Positions 1-12,026 of a stretch of 64,000 bases of DNA are shown here, piece by piece; positions within the stretch are counted from its first letter, which is position 1, and each line of letters begins with the position of its first letter. The translations under genes and the position numbers were made by a program. Under the pieces are notes generated by a model. The model did not search any database, was not told where the DNA came from, and was given only the letters and a program-made list of their open reading frames with translations. This stretch comes from Struthio camelus (lineage: Eukaryota > Chordata > Aves > Struthioniformes > Struthionidae). The stretch lies in the NCBI RefSeq assembly GCF_040807025.1, contig NC_090956.1, forward strand, positions 3,398,517-3,462,516. Direction: 5' to 3'.

Positions 1-2045
1 CACAATGTTGTTACAAATGCACACTAGATAGTGGGCAATTTGTTTATCAACAAATGCCACATCAGTTCAAAATTACCAGTCGTCAGTGCTTCCACATGCA
101 AGGCTGTTACGCTTTATGTATTGAGAGCTAGATAACTGTTTTGACTGGTAACCTAATAATAACTTTGCTGTTAAGGTAAATTCTTTGGAATTTCATCAGA
201 GTGAAAAGTTTGCAGGCTAAGTTATGAGGTATTAAAATAGCAGTAAAATATTTGGTTTATAGGCTTCTTTGAAAAAAAAAACCAAGATCCTATTCTGCAG
301 TGCTACAGCATCAGACTTTAATTTACGCTCAACTTAGAAAACTCGTTTATCACTTTTATTTTCCTTCCCTTTAATTATTTGCTCATTTGCCTCCCTGACA
401 GGGTGTGTGTGCACTTGTGTGCATGTGCCTGTTCTCCTGTAGGTTTTCTTTGATTTGCAGTCATTTTGCAGAGTACCTTCTAATGTCTTACAAACCGTCA
501 GCAGTCCAGCAGACATAAGTTAGGAAAAACTATTCCAGAAGATAGTACATGCAATGAAATAATCCAGAGCAGCCATTCACATCTCTGTATTATCTCTATT
601 CTTCCCTAGAGTTCAGTGATGAAGTTAGTGGAATCGCAAAGCTCTATACGTAGCAGCCGATTTAGGCCTTATAATAATTACAGTCATCACTGGATGCTTT
701 GACTATACCCGTTTCTTTAATGCAAAAAAAGCCCTACTTCATAAGTGCTAGCTTTGTTAAAAAGGAATTTTATGATAGCAGGTATCATACTGGTCAGCTT
801 TCTAATGAAATTAAGCAGCATGCTCAAAATATCCTGCAACACTGGGGCTATGCTGCCTCAAAGGAGAAAGCTCCGTCAAACTGAAGCATTTCATTACAAG
901 ATGCCTCTCGAATCCCCCAGCCTGGCTACCTAAATCTTAATACCATCTAGCTCATTTTTATGTAGAGATAAAGTAATGCCTGTGACAATACGTCAGCCTG
1001 GAGAGCTTGGTCGCTCTCTCTCTGTTATAGAGCTATAGACCCAAGGCGTTTAAAAGTGGCAGGACAGGTAAACATGGCCAGAGTCACGGGTCAAATCGAC
1101 GTGGTTAGCCGGTCAGGGTTTTCTGCCCTTCGTGCTCTCTGAGTCGCAAACAGCATCTGCCCTGCGAAGTGGTGTAGTCTTAGACCTCGTGTAGTGATTC
1201 ACTCCGGTGTGGGTAACAGTAATGTCATTGTTATTAATAAGCTTTATATTCTTTTTAGCATTATTCCACTTCCATTACCATCCTCTCCAGCCACTTTGTA
1301 AATGCATATTAATACCTCATAGCAGCACCCCGTGCAATGTTCATACTGCGAGCTGCCTGCATCTAAGGGTTGATGCATGGTATAAGGCTTTTCTTTTTAG
1401 ACGCTGAAGGCTTTGCATGCCTTAACATTCAGGTAGTTCTTGTTGAGAAATATCTGCAAATGTTTGTGGCAAGACAAGGAGAGCTTTACTCCCCCCTTGC
1501 TGGGGCATATGCTCCTTTTCTGAATGCCTCTCCAGGCCACCGAGAGTTTTGAAAACCCACCAGTTCCTCCTGGTGGATTGAGCCGTTTCCTGTCAACGTC
1601 TTGGTCTTGAAACCCTCAGCCTCCATCTGCAGCCTGGCAAGCAGAAGTGAAAGGCCCTTAAAACTCAAACCAGAGCATCAGGTCTCTCAAATGACCACAG
1701 CACTCGAGTGCAGTGCTAAGTGCCCCTGAGGCTACAGCTACTGCTTGGCCAAATTGTAGATGAAGGCGGCGTCCCTCTAAGTGGAAGGGGGATGGGGAGG
1801 CACCATGCACAGAAGAGGCAACTTTGCTCCTGGGAACGTTTGGTCCTTCACCCGCAGGGGAGGCTCCTCTCTGGGTCTGTTGAAGCAGAACCGTGAAAGG
1901 GGGCCAGGGCGTTGGAAGCCAGGGGAGACAATGATTAACCTCTGGCCACCAGTGTCTCTCTTTTACTTGTATTTAAAATGCGATAGAGCAATTTCATTTG
2001 TGACCTCAACTTGCCTGACCCTTGTTCTGCTTTTTCCTTGTGTAG
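1..2045 (+). other. CACNA1H: CACNA1H intron (5' part outside window)
   Basis: No coding exon is recognisable here. The preceding channel exon should encode the domain IV S4-S5 region, and no matching reading frame is present, so it lies upstream of the window. The stretch ends in a pyrimidine-rich acceptor and AG at 2044-2045. I see no recognisable repeat. Confidence 0.6.
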
Positions 2046-2124
2046 GTAGGGAACCTTGGCCTTCTTTTTATGCTCCTGTTTTTTATCTATGCTGCCCTGG
2101 GAGTGGAATTGTTTGGCAAGCTAG
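2046..2124 (+). CDS. CACNA1H: CACNA1H exon A: domain IV segment S5
   Basis: First visible exon of the Cav3 (T-type, low-voltage-activated) calcium channel pore subunit, a plasma-membrane protein. It is read in phase 0 from a TAG acceptor and starts VGNLGLLFMLLFF. It encodes the hydrophobic S5 helix of domain IV, ending ALGVELFGKL, with a GTGAGT donor at 2125. The last base of the exon completes an Asp codon with exon B. The six visible exons total 2,016 bp, or 671 residues plus stop, which is roughly the last third of a channel of about 2,300 residues. I prefer CACNA1H over CACNA1G and CACNA1I because of the long C-terminal tail motifs in exons D-F. Confidence 0.9.
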
Positions 2125-4298
2125 GTGAGTAATGTGCCTAACACAATTTATTTCATCCGGTTTATATTTATTTGGTATCTAGCTGTTCCCTTTCTTTTCT
2201 CTCTCATTCTTTGGGCCTTCCTTAGCTTCACAGCTTGCACTCTAAAGATTAAAGCTTTCTCTTGATCTCAGGGTCACAGATGACACGAGGATGTAATACA
2301 GAACCTGTCTAATGTGCACGCACACACTTTTAGAGATTTGTCCAACACCACCGTTGGCTGTAGAGAAACTATTTACTGTTTAAATATAATTGTCCAGCAT
2401 GGACGTGTTCACAAAGATGGAAGTTTGCTACTTAAGACAGCGCATGAGTCTGCAAAGCTGGATGGTAATCAGATCCATGTTGGAAATATGCCACCATAAA
2501 CATGTCCCTCCTCAGAGCTTCTACCACACTCCATTAGTTTTCTGCACTTGGCTGACATTGCTCTTCCAGCTGCCCAAGTCTTATCTGTCCATTGTACTTC
2601 TCAGCATCACCTTCCCCGTTCTGATAAATCAGGAAGCATCCACTGGCTTCCTGATTGTCCAGCAGAATCATTTATTACTCCTGCTCAAGGGTACTGCAGA
2701 GCTGGTCATGAACATGTCCACCGTTCAAAAGAAAATCAGGTGGAGTCAGAGAGGAAAGGCTCTGTAGCCCTACAGTGCTCAGCTTAGCCAGGCCAAGGGA
2801 GTCCCTGCCATTGAGCATGCTGTTTGAAGGAGACATGTCTGCCGTCTTGCAGCCCTCTCAATGCTCACATCCTAATTAGGGCTTCAAGAGCATCAGACAG
2901 GCCTTTCCTCCACGGCGATTTTATTGCTGTCATTAATCCCCTTTATGAGTTCAGCCCTCTGCTCATATTACAAATGCCTGAAAGCAAAATATTTCTTTCA
3001 ACCCAAGACAAATTATTTTTCAGTCTCTACACATTCTGGAAAAAATCAGCTCTGCATCCACCCCAAATGAAATACTGTGTATTTTTTATATTGCACATAT
3101 AAATACATACGTATGCATTTGTTTGTCCACTGAGATGAAGAATGTCTCATTCACAGAGGCACTTTCTGCTGCTCTGAATGCTTTTTGTGTTTCCACACGC
3201 ACCCCTCGCCAGTGCGAGCCACTGCGTCTCCTCTGGGGTGAGCACCCAAACTGCAGGCAATCAGCACACCACCTCCCTTCCCTACTTTGATTGGGAAACA
3301 TTTTCTCTTCCTCTTCCAAATCACTGCTGATCTATGTCAGCCACAAGAACCACAATCACTCACTCCCCACAAGGCTGGTCATTTGTGGGGTTTGTTTTGC
3401 TTTTTTGTTGTTGTTATTGGTTTTCTTTTCCCTCCTATTTGCATCTGAAATAAATGTCTGGTAGAGAAACGCCCTTGCAAGAGGCATTGCTGCCTGTCCT
3501 AATGAAAACTTAATGAGCCCATGTTTTATGGAAAGAGGGGAATTTCATGTGGTCAATTTACATTCATTAGTATATTAACTCTCAGGGGAAAAAAATGTCA
3601 AATTGCTCTACTTTATTCCAGTGAAATAACCCTTACAGTAGATGTGTCTGTAAAAAATAATCAAGACAAGGAACATAATCAAGAAGGTAATAGACAAAGC
3701 ACACTGTAGAGCGGTATTTGTTGAGACAGTGCAGCAACACCTTGCTTGTTTCCACCTCCTTTTAAATCTCTTTGTGTTCACTCTGCCTGTTGGGGCAAAG
3801 TCAATAGAATCACAGAAATGTTGGTGGAAAGGACCTCTGGAGACCCCCGTTCGACTTCCCACTGAAGGCCTCATTGCTAGATCAGGGCAGCTGTGGCTGT
3901 GTCTAGCCAAATCTTGAAAACCTCCAAGGATGAAGCTCCCCCAGCTCTCTGGTGATCTGTCCCAGGGCTGCATCATCCTGCAGGTGGGATGTTGTCTGCC
4001 TCCGCTGGGAAAAGTTTGGCTCTTTGGTTTCAGTAGTGGCTTCAGGAGTTGCAGACTGTGGTGAGATTGTCTGTTAGCAGCCAGGGTCTTCCCTGACGCT
4101 GTGGATCACAGGGATGTGCAGGCAGATGCAGGGAGGCAGCTCTGGATACAACAGGCCATAATGCCACGGCCATGGAGAAAGCCCAGATATCAGGTGTCCC
4201 AACTGCGTACTGTAATGCTGGTGAACCAAAAGGCCGAAAGTAAATGAGAGCTGGCAAACCTGTCTTCACTGACCTGCTTCCACTTCTTTCTCCTGCAG
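2125..4298 (+). other. CACNA1H: CACNA1H intron
   Basis: Intron between the S5 and pore-loop exons, with a GTGAGT donor and a CTCCTGCAG acceptor. It contains a CR1 3' fragment in reverse orientation at about 3806-3985. The rest shows no gene; the short open frames have no recognisable protein similarity. Confidence 0.8.
3806..3985 (-). mobile_element. CR1 LINE 3' fragment (reverse orientation)
   Basis: The reverse complement matches the avian CR1 3' end. It has a conserved run about a final prediction of the form 'CTTGGAGGTTTTCAAGA', then a CTCCAGAGGTCC block, and ends in TTTCTGTGATTCTAT. Chicken-repeat-1 elements are typically 5'-truncated and end in ATTCTGTGA-type repeats instead of poly(A). 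This copy is diverged and has no coding capacity. It lies in a CACNA1H intron, antisense to the gene. Confidence 0.75.
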
Positions 4299-4420
4299 AT
4301 TGCAGTGAAGAAAATCCCTGCGAAGGTCTGAGCCGACACGCAACTTTCACCAACTTCGGCATGGCCTTTCTCACCCTCTTCAGGGTGTCAACAGGGGACA
4401 ACTGGAATGGTATCATGAAG
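4299..4420 (+). CDS. CACNA1H: CACNA1H exon B: domain IV pore loop
   Basis: The exon begins after TCCTGCAG and encodes [17 protein letters not shown], then the pore helix, ending at GIMK with a GTGTGT donor. The filter motif STGDNWNG carries the domain IV aspartate. T-type channels use Glu-Glu-Asp-Asp across the four domains where high-voltage-activated channels use four Glu, so this residue marks the Cav3 family. The length is 122 bp and the reading frame is kept across both splice sites. Confidence 0.93.
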
Positions 4421-4965
4421 GTGTGTGCAGTCTCTGCCTGGGTACTTTCCTCTGTCAGTGGAAACACAAATACAGATTTTAAACAGATTTAGGCACCCCT
4501 TGTGTCAAAACAGGGCTTTAAAAACAAAGTTAGTTTCCTTTTAAAATATCAAAATTAAACTCTTACATTTAAACTCCAGCGTTATTTTCAAGGGATCACT
4601 TGGCATAAGTCTTGCCCAACCTGAAGCATCATTTTTTTTAGCCTTCAAATTATACTTCTGCAGCGTATAAATTATATTTCTGAGAAATTGCCCCAGTTGC
4701 TGTGGCTGATGAGACTAAGCGTGTGCTCTGTGCCTTTGGAACATAACACAATCCTCCTCTTTGGGTCCAGAGCTAAAGAACTGTGCTGCAGATGGTGTAA
4801 TCCATAGGGCCCACATTTTCTTCTGTTTTGGTTGTTGTACCCACAAGCCATTGTGTCTGGGATATGTTGTTGTATACTTTTCAGCCCTCAGCAGGTGGTG
4901 TGTGAGGTTTCTGTATACAGAGCCCCAGCTCTTTTCAAACCCTCGCCTCTCCCTCTCTGTTTCAG
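4421..4965 (+). other. CACNA1H: CACNA1H intron
   Basis: Short intron between the pore and S6 exons, with a pyrimidine-rich acceptor ending TTTCAG at 4965. Nothing else is recognisable. Confidence 0.85.
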
Positions 4966-5238
4966 GACACTCTCCGGGAATGCACCCGGGAAGACAAGCA
5001 CTGCCTCAGTTACCTGCCCGTCATCTCTCCTGTCTACTTCGTCACCTTCGTCCTCATCGCGCAGTTTGTCCTGGTCAACGTGGTGGTGGCAGTGCTGATG
5101 AAACACTTGGAGGAGAGCAACAAGGAGGCCAAGGAGGATGCTGAGATGGATGCTGAGATCGAGCTGGAGATGTCCAGAGGAGCAGCCACCTCGGCCACCA
5201 GCAGGAGCAGGGGAGGTGCCGCGGCCCCAGAGGGCAAG
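4966..5238 (+). CDS. CACNA1H: CACNA1H exon C: domain IV S6 and proximal C-terminus
   Basis: Encodes 91 residues. [17 protein letters not shown] is the extracellular pore-S6 linker. The S6 gate helix follows ([20 protein letters not shown]), then the cytoplasmic start [20 protein letters not shown]. That acidic, helical stretch is very conserved among T-type channels. The stretch just after S6 fits the CACNA1H/CACNA1G type. The exon starts after TTTCAG in phase 0. The donor chosen at GGCAAG|GTCAGA leaves phase 0, which fits exon D. Downstream sequence stays open for a while, so an alternative donor cannot be excluded. Confidence 0.9.
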
Positions 5239-8200
5239 GTCAGAAGTCAGGAGACCATGAAGACGGAGTCAGCAGTGCAGGCGAAGCATCAAGCGCTGGT
5301 AACAGTTCCCACGAGGCGTCTGCTCCTCCTCTGCTCAGGCAGGGGACCGGTTCCTGCCATTCACTGCTGTCTCATCATCCAGCAGTCAGATCCGAGTGAC
5401 GCAGAGCCAAAGAGACAGGAGACAAGGCAGGGAGGGAGGAAGACAGCTTTCCCAGCTCCCCCCACAGCAGGGATGTCACCATCACCTCCGTATCTTGAGT
5501 CATCTCAGGAGGGCTCCCCAAAGTGGGAGGCCACATGGCACGTGCCCTGCACGGCTAACACTGTCCTGCCCATCCTTGTGAGGGAGGGTTGAAAGTCTAT
5601 CTCTTGCCATTTCCAATAGAAGTTGGGGATCAAAGGTTGTGGATTGTAAGTTCAGAGGCACAGCAGCCCTACGTCCCCATCCTGTTTCCCCAGCCGACAC
5701 ATCAGTCCTTGTCATTTTAGCATAGCCCGCAGCACTTGGGAGGCATCTCATAAAGCCCTGGGCACCCTGGCTCTGACAGCCCTCTCCCACATAGCAAGAG
5801 GTGGCATAAATTCCTTTCACACCAACACAGTAACCCCACTCAGCTTCTTTTTGATCACACATTGGGATTTCCAGAGAAGCGCCATGTATTTCAGAAGCCC
5901 AAATCACTCTGAAATTCTGCATGTGTTGAAAATCCCAGCACACAGCTCAGAGGGGCAGTCCAGCCCTGACGTAAGCACGCAGCTCGCCGTTGGCTCCTGC
6001 TCTGCTTAGGGCCTGGCCAGCTTGGACCCTGGGAATTGTAAGACTCCCTCAGCAAGAAGCTGGAGGTCCCTGGGTTTATTTTCCAGACACTGTCTGCGAT
6101 CTGATTTCTGTTAGTCCTCTAGAAAAATAGGGCAATCAGAAGTCAGGGAGAAGGAGGGGCGTGAGGTGATTGTCTCATCTCGTGTCAGCAGCATATGATT
6201 AGGAGTGAATAGAGAATTGCTTTGTGACTGCGATCACAAATAAATCTACCACAAAATCAATGGGGTATTTGAGATTAAATTACATTAAATTAGATTTTTT
6301 GTAAAATCCATCAGACTCTATTAAGTTAAGTAAAAAGGAATTTAGTTACATGGCAATGGGGAATTCACTATTTGAATGTAGTTTCTAATCGAAATTTCTA
6401 CAGGAAAATGCACCACAAACAGCCAGGTTGCTTTCTCTTTGGGGGAAGAGAGGGCACATCTTTCTGCATAGGCTCCGTCTCCTTGAGTTTCCCTGATCTG
6501 CCAATATCTCCTGAGCAAATCAGAAGCCCTGAGCTCTTCACAGGGCTGTTCACTTTGTGTGCAGAGCCACCTCTTAGCCATAGAAACCCTGTGGCCAGAG
6601 GTAATGCTCCTCAGACAGAGAACGCAGTGAGCAGACAGCTGACTGCAGACTTCCCACTGAGGATGAGATTGCTTGAATCCAGGTGAGGATTTACAAGCCG
6701 GGGCTTCTCCTCCCCTACGTGGCAGCGAAGCAGGAGCATCCTGCCTGGCACTGTGCTCAGTAGGGCTGGGTCGCTCGCGGTGATGCATCTCTGACACATG
6801 GGTTTCTCCAGGCAGGCCTGCGTGGCTGGCAGCTCAGCAGCGTGGTCCCCACTAGCTGCACTGAAGAGGGTGAATACTTAGGGCTCAGTATGGCTAATCC
6901 TGCCAGTGATGGTGGGCATGGGTACCCTAGAAGGTGTTACAAGATGCTCTGTATTTTCTTGCCGTTTCTGCAGCTTGCATTTCCTTTTCTCTTCCTTCCT
7001 GCTCTGGCGGAGTGGGGCAAGCAGAGCAAACACAGGGCTTGAAGCGTAAGACCCAGCCTTGCTCTGCTACTGATGCTATTTATCTCCCTAATTTTGTACC
7101 TGAAGGAGACGCTGAGCTGTGAGAATGTGTCTTTAGCCATCCCAGACTCAGACACGCTGGAGGGGGGAGAGACTCCCATGATGGAAATCTCGACCTTCTG
7201 CTCTGTTTCCCACCATGTCCTGACACCTTCCCACAAAATCCCAGGCCACGAGGCTGAGGTGAACGACGCCGCGCCGTTGCTTCTGCATTGTGGCATTGTG
7301 CTTTGGTGCTGTGCAGCTAGCAGTGGTGTGTGAATTGTCCTAAACTGTCGCTTCACAGCCAGAACAGTCATTTCCGTCCTCTGTCCTTCGTACTGCCTTT
7401 ACGTGTTCAGTAGCTGGGTAAAAAGGATATTCTAAATGATTCTGCCAACAGCCTTATATGGGACATGAGTGAAATAATACTTTTTTTAGCCAAAAGTAAT
7501 ATTGCATTTAAAGCGTAATGTGATATTTAAGCAGTTTGTCTTCAAGTGGTATAGCTAGAGCTGGAGGCCCACGCAGAGTCTTCTCTTGGTTTGCAGTAGA
7601 AACACAGACCATTTGCGTTTTTTACTGTTACTGTAAGAACTGTTTGTAATATAGCATTGAGGAGACAGAAAGGCATAAGTAAATCAACACACGTCGTCAC
7701 AGCCTGGGCACTGCAGGGCCCACGGATCTGTGAGATGACAGTCAACATCCTGATTTACCCACCATACACAACCTTAGGGCAGGCTTTCAGCCAGTAGCAG
7801 AGCTGTGGATTCAGGAGCTGCTCTGGGGAGATCACCCAGCTGGGCTGGAAGCCCCCGTGCTCAATCCCTCCTGTTTGCACCACGGACTGATGCCCGTTCA
7901 CATCACGTAAGGGTATTGCTCAGATTTACCCTGCTGTCGGGCGGCTCTTTGGGGCGAATCAGCTCCAGATGTCCTCAGGTGGGTGTGAGAACATGCTCTC
8001 AGCCTCAGACGGGCACCAAGGAGGGCCAGTGAATCACATTGAGCCGCAGTGTCTCCTGCTTGCTGCGAAAGAAATGACCTTTGAAGCGTGTGCTAACAGC
8101 GGGCGATTTCCTGCGCTGACGTTCTTTGCTTCCAGTCCTTTTCCTTCAGAACCAGGGTCAGCCTTGGGCCACCACCAGGTGACCAGACCTTGATGCAAGC

Positions 8201-11200
8201 CTCAGAGCACGGGGGTCTCTGCAGTCAGCCCAGGGCAGCTGCAGAAGCCTGTTGAGGTGAATCAGCAGCTGCCCTGAGGGGGCACTTCTCGCTGTCCCAT
8301 CACATTGCCATGTGAAAGGCAGCACAGCATCATGCCTGCACTGGCTGCTGCACTTCATCTGCCCTGTAACTCAGTCACTGCTTAAAAGCCCTTTGGAGCA
8401 GCCTGGTGAACATTTCCTTTCCATCTCTTCCTTCGCTCATCCTGCCTCCTGAAGACCCCTTCCCCAGGATGAAGGTGCTCTTAGCACTTGAACTTGCTCT
8501 TGCTGTGGCCATGCAGAAGCAAATGCATATTCCCACAGGAGCAGCTGTCCCAGCTCTCAGTTGATGGGGAGCTCTCAGGACACTGCTTGGAACATGCCCA
8601 CCCTAAATTAACAGGCTTCAGAGTTGGCCACTGTCGTTTGGCAACACTAACGAATGAGCCTGGAAGAGCGAGCTAGAGGCAACCTAGCACTTTGCCAAGA
8701 AGATGTGCATGTTGCAAGGGGGAGCACATTTGCTGTGATCAAAGAGAACGTGCAGCAGCCACCCAGCATTAATCTGCTTTAGAGCTGGGCTGTTTTCCCC
8801 TTTATTGCTGATTTCTATCATGAATATCAAGGCACTGTCTAATGGCAAGTATCTAGCAAGATGTCCAAGCAAATTCTGGGCTCAGTTTCAGCTCTTGATG
8901 ACCAAGCAGGTTTTCCCTGTGCAAGAAAGGGAGCAAGCCATATGAAGGAATAATCCACAAAGAAGTCCCCCTTTGTAGCCCCGCAAGGTGTCTGTTAGCT
9001 TGACTGCCAGGAAACTGAGGGGCTTCGTGTTAGCTTGAAAGGGAGAGCTCGGCGAAAGGCATCTTTCAGAGACAGGCAGTAACTGGGATTTTGTAAATTC
9101 AACTGCAAGGGGTCCCAAGGTTTCTGCTGGCCGAGCAGAAAGCTTGTTATCTCTGCGGGGACTGACAGAAGCGACCCCTTATGCCACCAGAGTCGGCTTG
9201 TGCAGGGACGCACACCGTTGACGTGCACCAGCTAAGACTTAACTCCTGCCCTTGTTCACCTTCTCCTTTCCCCATCACAGAGGCTGCGGGATGCGGCTGA
9301 GCTCACTCACAGTGCTGGAGATGCGTGCCTTTGGCAAGCGTGGGTGAGAGGGGTCAGGAGGAGCCCTTCCTCCAGGAATTATGCCCACGACTTGTTTGCA
9401 GCCTGTTCACTCCAGGCCTCTTGAGAAGTAACAGCATTCCCTGTTCCAGAATATCCTCCAAATCTCCTTTGCCTACAGAGTAACTTCTGACTCTTTTAAA
9501 CACCCAGGAAGGGTCATGTCCTGTTGAGGTATTTGCAGGACCATTTTTCTTGTGTTCCCTCTGCACTAGAGCAAAATCAGAGCTCCAATAGATTATTGAT
9601 TCCCAGGCGCAAGAGCTTGGCTCACTGATTTAAGATGTTTAACTGAGATCTCTGAGCTGCATCACCGAGACCATCTGCAGTCAATTTATTGCCTTTCTGC
9701 TCCCCCTGAGAGGGGTCCCACAGCAAGTAGACTCCCACCTTGCACGTCTCTGTCAAGTGCCTGCGATGCCCCACTCTCATAGGGGGGGGACACATGGGTT
9801 GGCACCGACATGCAGCATTCCCCAAATGCACTCCTGGCGGTGCCAGTTCAGATTGGGCATTCGTGGGATTTGAGGGAACCACGTTGATTTCCAAGGGCAC
9901 AGGATCAGGCTCCTGAGCGCATCAGGCCTTTCCCACCAAGCAGGTGTTTTTGGTGTTTCCCCAAATCCTCCGATTTGTCGAGAGCAGCACGCCAGGTGTG
10001 AGCCAGCAGACTTCTTGCACATGCTTAATATTTCCATGGTTCAAAGAATTTCTAGTAGTGCCTTTGAAACTGTCAGAAATTTGCCCGAGTCCCTACATTA
10101 ATTGGGGCTCAGTAACTGAAATCTTAAAAATCACAATTGCTTATGTCAAGAGGAGGTTTTTGATCATTAGTCCCAGCCAGGAAAGAGCATTTTAAAAGGC
10201 TGTAAGCAAGAACTGAGATTTGGTAGAAAAATACTGTGATCCTTCTGTTAAAGACTACTGACAAAGGGGAGCAAGGCCTTTTTTCCTCTTCATGGCAGAA
10301 AGGTTTCAGCAATTGCACGTCTGTATTCAGGTGTTGCAAAGCTGATAGCTTATTAGCTGTGATGGCCAAAGGCCAACTGGCACAGCCCACGTTGCTAACA
10401 CGTTCACATGGCAGACAGAAGGTCTGGGTTGGACCCGTAGGTCTGCTGGGCAAGTCTGAAGTTAGCGCTTGATGCCATCTACCTGTAAATAACTGCTACT
10501 GATCCCCCTGTCTTCGCAGCCAAGTGCAACAGGGTAAAAGCATCAAGTAATTTATCTCAGCATGTGCTTCTCTAGGGGTCTGAGGAGAGAAATTTTTGAG
10601 TTAGGACTACATGGAAAAAACAGATTTAACCAGATCCTTGGTGACCTCCAAACTATCCAGCTAGAGATCTCAGGCCCGGATTTTGCTAGCACAGAGGGAA
10701 AGCAGCCTGGTGGAGCAAAGCAAAATACATATAATTTAAGACACACAGCTGGGAAAATGTTTTCAATCAGTCACTGGGAGGCTGACGTTAAAGGAAAACC
10801 AGATTGATTAGTCGTACTTTAGATAACTTGGTAAATTGTGAGGGGAATGTGTCTAGGACTAAAACCTCGGGGCAAGGCGCCAGGTTGCAGGTCCTGTTCC
10901 AAGGGCTCCCACTCCCCTGCGCTTGGCCAAGTCACAGTACCTCCTCTCACGGCTGCTCCATCAGCAAAGCATCATTTGAGTCCTTAAAGCTTTCTGAGCC
11001 CCCAGGATAAATGTGCTGTGAGATATGTGCTGTCGAGGTGACCTAGCAGAAGTGAGGAGGGCCTCGGAGAAGCAGCTAGGGGACATGCTCTGTCTGGCCA
11101 CTTCCAGCCCAATCCCTGCTGGACAACCACACACAGAGACATAAAAATCCCTTATCTATCCCACACCCACACACGTGCTGCCGTGCCATGCTGTGTGTCT

Positions 11201-11842
11201 TCTTCCCTCCGCCTCCTGCCATGTAGCTACCTTCTCCTGGAGTCACTGGTGCCCAAAATGCTCTGTGTTGTAGGAGAGAGGTCCTGGTGTTTGTAGAGGT
11301 TTTAATGTGGGTGTACGTCTGTCTACATGTCTGCCCATGTATGTGTGTGTGCGGGGGGGATACTACCTGAATTTTCAGAAGCACTTGGTACCCTCAGTCA
11401 GCACGGACTGGGACTCGCCATTTGGCCATCTCTCCCAGAGGGGCTCTGAGGACAAGGGTTAGTTGCTGCACAGGCCAGGCTGCACGCTGAAAACACCCCC
11501 TGGAAAATCAGAATGTAACTGAAAAATGCTGGCTTTCTCATGTATGTAGAGGGTAGGCCCCATTTTCCTGGACCTTATTTTTAGCTTGCAGTGTCCAAGA
11601 GTCAGCTCTGTGGTTGGTCATTGATGCATTTTTTTACTCAGTGCATAACTGTAGCTCTTTACTGAGCTTCCGCAAGGTAGCGTGGTTTTCTATTGCAATC
11701 ACCAGGACTACAAACTCTGTAAGATGCCAAGAGGAACATCTGCACAAGGTCTTAAAGCAAAAAGCAGACGAGAGGGAGCTTGCTGTAAATTCACCACCAA
11801 GATGCTGAATGACCTGTATTTCCTTCTCTCCTTGCTTTGCAG
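5239..11842 (+). other. CACNA1H: CACNA1H intron (6.6 kb)
   Basis: Long intron in the C-terminal part of the gene. Many short open frames occur on both strands, but none resembles a known protein or has matching splice signals and phase. T-type genes do carry alternative C-terminal cassettes, so a cryptic exon cannot be ruled out by eye. No tRNA, repeat array or LINE was recognised. Confidence 0.7.
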
Positions 11843-12026
11843 GGCAGTGCAGCCTGTCTGCGGCCAGAGGACTCCCAGAACCTGCTGACAGTCCGCAAGA
11901 TCTCCGTTTCCCGGATGCACTCCTTGCCCAACGACAGCTATATGTTCCGCCCTGTGATGCCAGCGAAAGCCCCTTTCCCCCTCCACGAAGTGGAGATGGA
12001 GACCTATCCCTGCAAATCTCAAAGAG
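11843..12026 (+). CDS. CACNA1H: CACNA1H exon D: cytoplasmic C-terminal tail
   Basis: Starts after TTTGCAG in phase 0 and encodes [15 protein letters not shown], then [19 protein letters not shown] and LHEVEMETY. The [17 protein letters not shown] core is a conserved block in the tail of mammalian CACNA1H and related T-type channels. It ends at CAAAGAG|GTACCG, leaving one base for the next exon. The segment is rich in Ser and Pro, as expected of a regulatory tail. Confidence 0.88.

Noticed and set aside
4244-4492. Start of a separate small gene at an ATG before the pore-loop exon
   Set aside because: The frame reads through the intron-exon boundary of CACNA1H; the true exon starts at 4,299 after TCCTGCAG.
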